This document shows, one piece after another, positions 48,101 through 58,091 of a stretch of 64,000 nt of DNA (its first letter is position 1; every line of letters starts with the position of its first letter). The DNA is taken from the NCBI RefSeq assembly GCF_029852145.1, contig NC_079971.1, forward strand, positions 5,637,697-5,701,696. The letters are read 5' to 3'. Made by a program: the position numbers and the translations under genes. Source of the DNA: Microplitis mediator. Its lineage: Eukaryota; Arthropoda; Insecta; Hymenoptera; Braconidae. The notes below the pieces were generated by a model. It searched no databases. It had not been told where the DNA came from and saw only the letters and a list, made by a program, of their open reading frames with translations.

Positions 48101-51026
48101 TAAAAAACTCCCTTTAGAAGTTAATGTCACTCCAGACCGGAATTTCAATATTTAAATAAATTCCTTTTAGGAGTCAATTTCACTGCGAATCCGAGTTTTA
48201 ATATTCAAACAAATTCCCTTTGAGTTGATTTTACTCTAAACCAGAGTTTCAATACTAAAATAAACTTTCTTTCGGAGTCAATTCCACTATGAACCAGAGA
48301 TTCGATATTGAAATAAACTCCCCTTCAAAGTAAATTTTACTTCAAGGGGATTAAATAAATACACGGGGTTTACTTGGCAATTTTTTTACAGTGTATCATT
48401 AACATTACACTGTAAAAAATTGCGAGTGAATTTTTAATTTTTAAATCACTTTTTAATTCACTTCGTCACTGGGAGTTATTTTTTTTAGTGGAGTGATTTC
48501 GGAGTAATCTGGATTTTATTTGAATCCGTAGTCACTCCGATTCGGACTTTTAATACTAATATAAACTCGCCTTCGGAATGAATTTTACTGAAAGGAGATC
48601 AAATAAATGAAGTCATCCGCTCCGCATTTACTCCAGATTTAATCCGGGTTCACTCTGCAATTTTTTTACAGTGTAATATTAATATTAGTATTTTTATTAA
48701 ATAATAAATTATTTCCTTAGAGAACGTCATGCAAAAACTTTAGAAATAGCCCAAGAAGAAGTGCTTACTTGTCTGGGAATCTGCGTTGCCAATAGACTCC
48801 ACCGTATCCACCGGCGTTTAAAAGAAGAAGAAACAATTTGCCGGGTATTTGCTGCCGTTGCCGTTGATGCATTGTCGCGTAATTTCCAAATGGCCGTTGA
48901 AGAGAAACAGGGAATTTCTCAATTAGAGCTTTTGTATGAAGAACTTACTCGAGAGGAAATAGTAAAACAACAACGACGGGAAAAATTACGTCTCAAGAGG
49001 AAGAAAAAGAAGGAACGTAAATATGAAAATCCTGACGAAAAGGAAAATAATTGTGAAGTAAGTTTCTAATTAATTAAAATTTTTTTTATTTAGAAAAGTA
49101 TTAAAATACAAATCAATATTTAATTTAATTAATTTTTTTAATGGTCTAGTGTTCGAAAGAAAAAAAAGAAGGGGATGATGGTTGCATTTGTACAGAATCT
49201 AAACCGACGACTCAAAATAACGATCGGCATAAGGTAAAATATTTTTTTTTTTATTAGCAATAATTTGTTTAAAAATAATTAATTTTTTTTATACATATTT
49301 ATATTTATTTTAAATTTAATTTAAGCTTCAAATTTTGGATCCAAAGAACAAAGGACAGCCGACGTGTAAATGTCCGGATTGTCTAAAAAAAACTAAAAAT
49401 AGTGACAATAAAAAACAAACTCAGACTCAGTCATCGACATTCCGAAGTAAAAATTCAGCGCGCAAAGTAATACAGCCAAAGGTGGAACAAAATAAAAATG
49501 TAGTTAATAATATAAGTGATAAAAAAGATAAGGATGAAAATCCAGGTAAATTTTGTGAAGAAGATCCGCATGACATGTGTTCTTGTTACGAAGAATTTTT
49601 TGAAAAACGCGAAGATGGTAAATGGTATTTACGTGAGGGTGGAAAAACTCCACCAGAAGCAGAGTTACTGAAGTGGGTAGACTTTAATAAACGTTACGAA
49701 ATAAAATTACGTGAAATTATGAGCCGTGCATCAAGTGAGCCATCTCAAGACTGTGGTTACTCGTCTGAGCATAACGTCAGTAGTTCCTCTTTACTGAGTA
49801 CACCAGAGGGATCTGAAGTTGCGTGTAGCGAGGGTTGTTGCAGCCATGAAGGAGACTGTCCGGACAATAGACCCTGGGATAAATTGGATCATTCCAGATT
49901 AGGCGTTTCGTTATTGGGAGAGCAAGGATTGACGCTCACTCAAATGTTGGAGGTAAGAATTTATTTTTTAAGTTGAGGGTCCCGAGGAATTTGCTGGGCC
50001 CAGGTGGTCAGTGAATACAGGGTGGCTACAAACCGGGAATTTAATGCAACGGAAATTTTATGTACCTGAAGATCGGAACATTTCTTGCGGAACAAAAATG
50101 AAAAGTAAAAAATCTAATGGATCTAGATTTCTGAAATGTTTCGCATAAGTGCTGGTATGTCAGCTGAAAATTGCAGGCCAGCCCAACTACCTCTTGAGTA
50201 GACAAATTACGTACATTTTTTAAATTTTTGTTCCGATCTTCAGGTACATAAAATGTCAGTGACGTCATAGATTTTTTAGATTTACACTGTAAAAAAACGG
50301 GAGTAAATTCTTAATAATTACGGAATTTATTTCAATTCAAATTCACTCGAAGTTCCGGAGTTTTAAAAAAAATTACTCCGCACTCAGAGTAAATACGGAG
50401 TTTGTTTTTCCAGCGGAGTGATCTGGATTTTATTTAAATCCGCATTCACTCCGATTTAAAATTTTAATGTTAAAATAAACTCCTGTTTGGAGTAAATTTT
50501 ACTCCAAAGGCATTAAATAAATACACAGTTCGCTCCGTCATTAGAAGTTCCGGAGTTTTAGAGAAAATCCCTTCGCATATGGAGTAAATACGGAGTTCCT
50601 TTTTCCATTAGAGTAATCTGGATTTTATTTAAATCCGCATTCACTCTGACTCAGAGTTTCAATATTAAAATAAATTCCCCTTCGGAGTGAATTTTACCCC
50701 AAGGGCATAAAATGAATACACAGTCATCCGCTCCACATTTACTCCCGATTTAATCTGCGTTCACTCCACAAATTTTCTACAGTGTAATCGAACTTGTAAA
50801 ACTAAATATTTATATCGATTTTTTTTTCTAACTGTTAATTTATTTATAGGATTCGTATTCGTCAGATGAGGAAGGCACTGAAAGTTATATTCCCGCAGAA
50901 GAAGTGCAAGAATTTAAAGCCCGTATGTGCCAATTAGACGAACAACGATTGGAGCTTAGAAAAAATCTACGACAACGTTTCGCAATGTTGTGTAGCCATT
51001 ATAAACCTTTTGGCATTCCTCATTGA
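45125..51026 (+). CDS. GGNBP2: Gametogenetin-binding protein 2 (GGNBP2) homologue, eight exons
   Basis: Conserved metazoan protein linked in vertebrates to germ-cell and placental development; molecular role poorly defined. Exons 45125-45214, 45563-45753, 45823-45966, 47518-47934, 48721-49057, 49150-49233, 49326-49952, 50850-51026, all GT/AG with consistent phases; about 688 aa against 697 in human. Recognised blocks are VPCVGCRRSVERLF (about residues 86-99), ETYLRKHRFCGECRTKVL, KEKGYVAALYKDI, GRAQPE...RERHAKTLEIAQEEVLTC and VEEKQGISQLELLYEELTRE. A Lys/Arg/Glu-rich coiled region and a Cys-rich segment (CKCPDCLKK, DPHDMCSCYEEFF) follow. The C-terminus, CSHYKPFGIPH, is the family's characteristic end. 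Paired cysteines (CVGC, CGEC, CKCPDC) suggest metal binding. The introns hold MITE families A and B and smaller foldbacks. Confidence 0.95.
46066..46471. repeat. Foldback repeat in GGNBP2 intron 3
   Basis: TAATGAATTTAGATCTGAAT and AACTCAGATCGTGACACGAAT pair with ATTTGTCGGGATCTGAGTT and AATTTAGATCTAAATTCCTTA. Adjacent to the nested family B pair. Confidence 0.5.
46472..46890. mobile_element. Family B MITE split by another family B MITE
   Basis: The outer copy runs 46472-46533 and resumes at 46738 (TTTTAAAAAATTCCACTTGG, TTTACATGTGCATATTTT). The inner copy, 46534-46737 (ATGATACTGAAGTTAGCAG ... CTGCTAACTTCAGGATCAT), is flanked on both sides by AATTATTA, an exact 8-bp duplication inside the outer copy. 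Further right, 46855-46985 carries an inverted pair TTTCAAAACACAGTAA / TTACTGTGTTTTGAAA. Confidence 0.85.
47971..48395. mobile_element. Family A element, copy 4 (GGNBP2 intron 4)
   Basis: Ends ACGCTGTAAAAAATTCGGAG and AATTTTTTTACAGTGTA; interior of about six ACTCCGGACTGGAGTTT-type units. 425 bp. Confidence 0.7.
48407..48675. mobile_element. Family A element, copy 5 (GGNBP2 intron 4)
   Basis: The shortest copy (269 bp): TTACACTGTAAAAAATTGCG ... AATTTTTTTACAGTGTAA with only one or two internal units. It begins 11 bp after copy 4 and ends about 45 bp before exon 5, so it is close to the acceptor region. Confidence 0.75.
50040..50260. mobile_element. Foldback MITE in GGNBP2 intron 7
   Basis: ATTTTATGTACCTGAAGATC at 50054 pairs with GATCTTCAGGTACATAAAAT at 50234. 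The loop is A/T-rich. The minus-strand ORF across it is a by-product of the arms. Confidence 0.55.
50284..50786. mobile_element. Family A element, copy 6 (GGNBP2 intron 7)
   Basis: TTACACTGTAAAAAAACGGG ... AATTTTCTACAGTGTAA; interior shows a near-duplicate block (50340-50540 against 50540-50720) with CGGAGTTT and ATCTGGATTTTATTTAAATC. 503 bp. Confidence 0.75.
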
Positions 51027-51630
51027 GTATTTAAACATTTTTTTTTTTTTTTTTTTTTTTTACACCAACGTTTTTATTCTATTTTATTGTTTTTTAATTT
51101 ATTTTTATTTCGTACATTGACATTATCATGGAAATGAAATAATGAGACCAGGTATATGCTGCGCATGAATAACGAAAACTTAAATGACGATAAAAAATGT
51201 ATTTTGGATAATTGTTATTGTCAGGGAGACATGTTATGGAAGAAATTTAATTAATTGACTACTAAATGTTGATAATCATTTGAATTATAAATTAGATAGG
51301 CGCGGATTTAAATAAAAATTTTAATAATTAAATTTCTTCTTACTCTATTTTTATGAATTTTTTTATTTTAACGCTTTGTATTGAAACACTTTGTAATTTT
51401 TTGTTGTGTTTTTTTTTTACGTGTAAACTGCCGTAATATTTAATAAAAAATAGGATATTTTGATTTATATATAAATAATTGTATAATAAAATGAATAAGT
51501 ACGAAGCAAATTAAAAAAAAAATAATGGCCAATTATTGATGGTTAAATAAAGTACATTCCAGTCTATCTGTATTTCTTTTAATTTTAGTAATTAATGTTA
51601 ATTTTATAAAGTTATTAAATATCTAGTATT
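51027..51630 (+). other. GGNBP2 3' UTR and downstream spacer
   Basis: Begins with a T20-plus tract soon after the stop codon; AATAAA-type hexamers at several points (for example near 51480 and 51545). No other feature. Confidence 0.45.
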
Positions 51631-52719
51631 ACACTGTAAAGAATCGAGAGTGAATCCAGAGTAATTATGGATTTTATTTGAATCCGAAGTCAATCAGAAT
51701 TCTGGAGTTTTAGAAAAAATCACTCCGCATACAGAGTAAATAAGAAGTTTGTTTTTTCAGATGAGTGATTTCGGAGTGATCTGGATTTTATTTAAATTCC
51801 CGTTTACTCCGATTCGGAATTTTAATACTAAAATAAAATCTTCTTCGGAATAAATTCCACTGCGAACCAGAGTTTTAATATTAAAGTAATTCCCCTTCAG
51901 AATGAATTTTACTCCAATTCATAATTTTAATATTAAAATATTCTCTGTTTAGGAGTAAATTCCACTGCGAACCAGAGTTTTAATATTGAAAGAAATTCCC
52001 CTTTGGAGTGAATTACACTGCAAACCGAAGCTTCAATATTCAAATAAATTCCTTTTAAGAGTCAATTCCACTTCGAACCGGAGTTTCAATATTAAAATAA
52101 ACTTTTCAGAAGTAAATTTCACTGCGAACCGGAGCTTCAATATTCAAATAAATTCCCTATAGGCGTCAATTCCACTGCGAACCGGAGTTTCATTCAAATA
52201 AATTCCCTTTAGGAATCAATTCTACAGCAAACCGCAGTTTCAATAGCAAAATAAACTCCCTTTAGAAGTCAATTTCACTTCGAACCGGAGTTTCAATATT
52301 CGAATAAATTTCTTATAGAAGTCAATTTCACTACAATCCGGAATTTCTACATTCAAATAAATTCCCTTTAAGAGTCAATCCCACTGCGAACCGGAGTTTC
52401 ATTCAAATCAATTCCCTTTAAGAGTTAATTTCACTCCGAGTCGGAGTTTCATTCAAATATATTTCCTTTAGGAATCAATTTCACAGCAAACCGCAGTTTC
52501 AATAGTAAAATCAACTTCCTTCAGAAGTCAATTTCACTACGAACCGGAGTTTCAATATTCAAATAAATTCCCTATAGGAGTTAATTTCGCTCCAAGCTGG
52601 AGTTTCAATACTAAAATAAACTCCCCTTCGGATTGAATTTTACTCTAAGAGGATTAAATAAATACACTGTCATCTACTCAGGACTTAATTCGGGTTCACT
52701 CTGAAATTATTTTACAGTA
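51631..52719. mobile_element. Family A element, copy 7, long minisatellite version
   Basis: Left ACACTGTAAAGAATCGAGAG, right TTATTTTACAGTA. About 16 units of CACTGCGAACCGGAGTTTCA with TTCAAATAAATTCCCTTTAG spacers. Fills most of the space between the convergent genes GGNBP2 and OXSM. Confidence 0.75.
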
Positions 52720-52765
52720 CAGATTAAAAAAATATTTCATTATTTAACTAAAAAATTTTTAAAAA

Positions 52766-55700
52766 CTATCTAACAAATTCGGTAAAACATAACGATGCAT
52801 TGGTACCACCAAATCCAAATGCATTTTTCAATGCAGTTCTCCTGGACATTGAACTCCACTTTTTTTTCACAAGTGGAACAAATTGCAATGGACCTGAGTA
52901 ATCTAAATTATGTAGATTGAGTGTGGGTGGAATAACTGAATTTTTAATAGCGAGAATCGTGAAAGCGATTTCCAGATTTCCTGCAGCTCCTAACAAGTGT
53001 CCATGTGCTCCCTTGGTACTCGATACTGTTACATTTTTACTGTAAGCTCCAAATAGAGTATCAATAGCCTTCAGTTCAACAGCGTCACCAATCGGCGTTG
53101 AAGTTGCATGAGCATTAACATAAGTTATGTCTGCAAGATCAACTTGAGCGCTTTTGCAAGCTCTATCCATTGCTAGAATAGCACCAACACCATCCTCACT
53201 TGGTGCTGTCAGGTGCGCAGCATCACCAGACAATCCGTATCCCAATATTTCGGCATATATATTTGCATTCCTACCAAGTGCGTGCTCTAATTCTTCAATA
53301 ATCAAAACAGCCGAACCCTCACCCATCACAAATCCATCGCGGTCTTTATCAAATGGCCGTGATGCTTCTGTGGGTTGATCATTTTTCGATGTACTGAGAG
53401 CTCGTAGTCGACAGAAAGCTGCGATGGCCAGTGGACTGATGCAAGCTTCAGCACCACCGCAAACCATCACACTCGTTTCTCCTCCTTTTACAAAACGAAA
53501 AGCGTCACCTGGAAAAATGAAATAAAAAACAAATTATTTATAATTAAATATAGGAGAGGGGGAGGAAAAACTGAGTACTTGAAGAAATTCTAAGTTTTCG
53601 GGGACTCGAAAACAGTAAATTTTTTTTTTTTTTTTTAATTTTAAATATTTTCAAGTTGATTATTGAAGTGGATCTGAAGTAATTTGATACTGGGAGTTCT
53701 TTTATTGTAAATTTATGAGGAAGAAAATCAAATTGATTTCATACTATTTTTTTACAAAAACAAAATTTTCCAAAAATGGTGAAGAAAAATTTCAAAACAA
53801 TGCTCAATTACACTCATGCCATAAATTAAAGGAACAGAAAAATTTTAGAAATTTTTTAGTGATTTTTGGAAGGCTGTAACTTTGTGAAAAATAATTGTAT
53901 CGAGATTTTAAATAAATCATTTTATAGATTGAAATCTCTAGTTTCGGTGCATTCTTATCAAAATTTTTTAAGAGCTCCGGCTATTGCGCAAACATGAGAA
54001 ATACCGCGAGACAAAAATTTTCGAAATTTTTTCTTTTCTTTGAGAGTCCACGGGCTACGAAAAATCTCAAAAAGAAATTTCGAATACAAAAGAAACAAGT
54101 CTGAATTTTTTTTTGCATGAGTGTATATTTACATAAGTGATTTTGAAATGTTTAAAGAATTTATGGAACTGAAATTAGCCAACGTCTAATAATTTTTTTT
54201 GAAAACGATACATTTAAAAAAAAAATATTTTAAAAAATTGCACCGATAGTTTTTTTAATTTTCTACATGTGCATATTTTTGGATTTTTTTTGTTTTTTTA
54301 AATTAAATTGTTAAAAAAAACCTGCAAAATTTTAATTGTCTGCTAACTTCAGGATCATAAAAATATTTTTTAAAAATTTTTTTCAATAAAATTCTGGGGG
54401 TACTCCGTTTTGCGCGTCTCTCCCTTAATTTATTGTATTATTTAAAATAATTTACTCGTTAAATCACCTATAGCATGAGCTCCAGTAGCGCATGCAGTGG
54501 AAACCGAATGATTGGGACCTCGAAATCCATATTTTATACTTATTTGTCCTGCTGCCATATTCGGGAGGATCCTCGGTATAAAGTAAGGGCTGACTTTGCT
54601 GTAACTTTTTTTCATAGCTTCGTGCATGGCACAAACATCAACTAAATCAACCATTCCAATACCTACAGCGACTCCAGTATCTCTTTTATCTGATTCTTCA
54701 GTTGGTTTCCACTGTGCATCTTCGAGAGCTTCTTCAGCAGCAATCAATGCGTACGCTGTTGCCGGGCACATGGATCTCAGTTCACTTTTAGAAAATTTTT
54801 CATCCAAATTTAATGAACCCGCATCATTCCCTCTAGGTATTTGTGCAGCTAAATATATTTAATAATAATAATAATAATTAAATTATTTATCATTTATTTT
54901 AATGTTTATGAGTGTGAATGTACCCCCTATCAAAAAATCCATGGAGGATTATATGGGAATCCATATAGGAAACTATGGATTTACATAAAGATCCATGGGG
55001 ATCAACATAGAAAAGTATGGATAAGATTTTCATACAGGAAATCTATAAGGGAAACTATAGATACCTGGATTCCTATGTAAGGATTTCACATAGAAAACTG
55101 AGGGCACATGGATTTCTATACAAAAAATACATATAAAAATTTGGAAATCTACGTCCCCATGTAATAAATACATAAACTAGATTTCCATATAAATTTTTGC
55201 ATGGTTTGGATCCCCATGGATAATCATTGTAAAAATCCACAAAGGAATCTAAACAGGGTTCGCATTTGGATTTTCACATTGTTTGGATTCCTATGGAAAT
55301 CCACGTAAGAATCTATATAGGAATCTAAGCTGGGTTTCCATGTGAATTTTTTTGATAGAATACCCTGATTAAACAACTGAATTCGATCGAATTAAACAGA
55401 ATTGAATTTTTAATTCTATATAATTCAGACAAATTCTGTAAATTCAGTATCTAACTTAAAAAATAATTCTGTCTAATTCGGCAGAAAAAGCAGAATTTAT
55501 CCAAATTGAAACGAATTTAAATAATTCTATTCGGTTTAATTCGAAAATAATTTTTAAATTTTTGGTTCTGACTTCAAATTAAACCGAATTAAAACCAATT
55601 CAAACATTTTAAATCGGGTTTAACTGTTTAATTCGAAAATAATATTTGAATTCTTTTAAATTCTGTCTTACCGAATTTAACAGAATATAGCAGAATTGAA

Positions 55701-57401
55701 ATTTTCAATTGTTGAATTCTATTTGCAGAATTCGATAGAATTGAACAGAATTAAAATTTTTAATTCGGTCGAATTCAGTTGTTTAATCAGGTACCTGACA
55801 GCTAGCAGTTTTGAAAATTTTGAAACAAATAATGTGTGAATGTAGCAGACATGAGACTATTTATAAATTTTAAATGAACAAATACATTAATTAAAATAAT
55901 GAAAATGAAAAAAATGCGTGTTCGAATTTTTTATCTATTTAAATACGGATTTTAAAAATTTAATTCTACTTAGCTTTTATTCATTTCTTCGAAATGTAAA
56001 AAATTGCAAATTGTCAGCTACATTCATACTCATGTTTAAATTAATACTGCTAGTATATCTATACATTAAAAATATATACCAGCAAATTAAAATCCGGATT
56101 GAAAATAAACCCGGTTTCAAAACTGGCCCTTAGATTAATGAAAAATCAGTACGCGCATTTTTTTCAATTTCATTATTGTAATTAATTCATTTATTTAAAA
56201 TTTATAAATTGTCATCATACTGAAGTTAGTCGACCTTTTATAATTTTTTGTTTTTTTTTCAAAACGATAAATTATAAAAAAATTTCATCTAGAGTTTTTT
56301 TGATTCTCTACTCATGCATATTTTTTTGCACTTTTGTTGAAAAAAAAATCAGAAAATTGTTAATTGTTTACTAACTTCAGTATCATTAATTTTTTGAATT
56401 TTTTCAAAACGATCAATTATGAGAAAAGTATTTTAAAAAATTTCACATTCTTTACTTTTTCTACTCATGCAAATTTTTATTTCTTTTTTTTTTTAAACTA
56501 AATTGTTTAAAAAAAAATTCGGAAATTGTCAATTGTCTGTCAACTTCATGATCGTAAAATACTGAAGTTAGCAGATGTCTAATAAATTTTGGATTTTTTT
56601 TTAGACGATAAATTATAAAAAAAAAAATTTGAAGAAATTGCACCTGTAGTTTTTAAAATTTTCTATACGTGCATATTTTTATTTTTTTGTCTTTTTGTAA
56701 TTAATTTGTTGAAAAAAAAATCCAAAAATTACTAATTGTTTGCTAACTTCAGATGATACTGAAGTTAGCCCGCGTCTAAAAATCTTTTGATTTTTCTTAA
56801 CAATAAATTATAAAAAAAAAATATCTGAAAAAATTATGATTCTGAAGTTAGCAGACAGTTCACAATTTTTGTATTTTCTTTTTTCAAAAATTCAATTTAA
56901 AAAAAAAAAAAACTAACAATATACACATGTAGAAAATTTAAAAAACTATAAGTGCAATTTTTTGAAATATGTTTTTTTTTATAATTTATCGGTTTTCAAA
57001 AATCCAAAAATTATTAGAGTTCGGCTAATTTCAGTATCGTAAAATTTGCACCTGTCGGTTTTTAAATTTTCTACACATGCATTTTTTAGTTTTCGTTTTT
57101 TTGTAACTGATTTGCTGAAAAAAAAAATGTGAATATTACTAATTGTCTGTTAACTTCAGGATGATAACTTCAGGATCATATCATAAACTGTCTCATTCTC
57201 TCACTAATATTTAAAAATTATTAAAGAGGTTATATTACCAACTCGACAGGGTAAAGTCTTATATTCTGGAGTCTCTAATTTTATTACTCCACTTTTTCCA
57301 GTCAACAAAGCATTCCATGCATTTTTTACACCAACTCCTAGAGGACAGACAATTCCTAATCCCGTTACCACAACTCTTCGCCCACATTTATTTACTTGCA
57401 T
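52766..57401 (-). CDS. OXSM: 3-oxoacyl-[acyl-carrier-protein] synthase, mitochondrial type II fatty-acid synthesis (KAS II / FabF family)
   Basis: Condensing enzyme that elongates acyl-ACP with malonyl-ACP in mitochondrial fatty-acid synthesis, which supplies the lipoate precursor octanoyl-ACP. Minus-strand exons 57239-57401, 54468-54848 and 52766-53508; about 428 aa. N-terminal RRVVVTGLGIVCPLGVG. Catalytic Cys about 174 in STACATGAHAIGDAFRF, His about 315 in NAHATSTPIGD, Lys about 347 and His about 352 in STKGAHGHLLGAAG, then GFGGTNASL near the end. The donor of exon 2 is placed at 54467 (GTGATT), because only this restores HAIGDAFRF; a nearby GTAAAT would give an insertion. The 57401 ATG has an in-frame TAA two codons upstream, and the short leader (MQVNKCGRR) is not an obvious presequence. 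E. coli FabF is 413 aa. Confidence 0.95.
53530..54162. repeat. Intron 2 of OXSM: ill-defined repeat
   Basis: AATTACACTCATGCCATAA near 53808 pairs loosely with TTTTTTTGCATGAGTGTATA near 54110, suggesting a foldback element of about 315 bp. The rest is AT-rich and unassigned. Confidence 0.35.
54163..54358. mobile_element. Family B MITE, copy 12 (OXSM intron)
   Basis: ATGGAACTGAAATTAGCCAAC ... GTCTGCTAACTTCAGGATCAT with the TTGCACCGATAG and TTCTACATGTGCATA core. Confidence 0.65.
54922..55363. mobile_element. Element made of TCCATATAGGAATC-type repeats
   Basis: Inverted ends CTATCAAAAAATCCATG and CATGTGAATTTTTTTGATAG; the interior is a patchwork of GGAATCCATATAGGAA, CCATGG and GGATTTCTATA units in both orientations. 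It sits in OXSM intron 1, inside a D-type MITE remnant (ATGAGTGTGAATGT at 54908). Confidence 0.55.
55364..55791. mobile_element. GAATTC-rich foldback element
   Basis: Ends CTGATTAAACAACTGAATTC and GAATTCAGTTGTTTAATCAG are perfect over 20 bp. The interior is many AATTCTG/CAGAATT and AATTCGG units. Directly abuts the preceding element. Confidence 0.7.
55832..56033. mobile_element. Family D MITE, second copy
   Basis: ATGTGTGAATGTAGCAGAC ... GTCAGCTACATTCATACTCAT, matching the family D element at 20121-20325. In OXSM intron 1. Confidence 0.6.
56214..57180. mobile_element. Cluster of at least five family B MITEs, partly nested
   Basis: Recognisable copies: 56214-56386; 56387-56553 (right-hand part); 56559-56752; 56753-57177 interrupted by an oppositely oriented copy at about 56839-57037 (ATGATTCTGAAGTTAGCAGAC ... 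GGCTAATTTCAGTATCGT). The cluster ends about 60 bp from the OXSM first exon donor. Confidence 0.65.
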
Positions 57402-58091
57402 CCTTTATATTTTGCCGGTCTCTCTACACTGACAGCGTAATTACAATAACAAATCACGCGTAATACTAGTATATACTATAAATATCTCTATATATATAAG
57501 TACTTGTAATATAAATATAAATATATAAAATTGTAATTAAAGTACATTGACATAATTGTTTTGATAATGAAAGCATTTGTTTATTGAATTTCGCAGTAAT
57601 TACATGGACGTTTATTTGAATCTATTTTATAAATTAAAAATTTTACAACTTAAACAAATTCTTAAATGTAATTATAATTAAAATGAATGTTTTTAATTAT
57701 TTGTATATTTTTGTTAATAATTAGATTATTAAATTTAAGTATAAAAAGAATAAATGAAATTTGGATGACATTGAATAAATATGTAATTAATAATTATCAC
57801 AGAAATTATTTTGCGCTCAATTTGATAATTATTAAGTTTTTAAAAAGATAATAAAATAAATTAATAATTGCGTGTTAGTTAAATAGCTCCAGGCTACAAA
57901 GCTCGAGTTTGAATTATCAGAACTTAAGTCCTTTAGCTTTAATTTAAAATTTAATTTCTTTGCTTATTCAACGTTTTTTTTTAGCGTAATGTTAACAGGC
58001 ACTACGGTGATATCAACGATGGTATAAAATTTTGTACTGGAATTAATATTGTGACTTAGTTATTTGTTGACACTAAGGCACACAATGCTAA
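57402..58091. other. Spacer between OXSM and CP110
   Basis: About 690 bp of AT-rich DNA that must hold the OXSM promoter and the CP110 polyadenylation region. No ORF or repeat identified. Confidence 0.4.

Noticed and set aside
54442..54470. Donor GTAAAT at the end of OXSM exon 2
   Set aside because: Using it would insert residues between HAIGD and the next exon; the upstream GTGATT donor restores the conserved HAIGDAFRF exactly.
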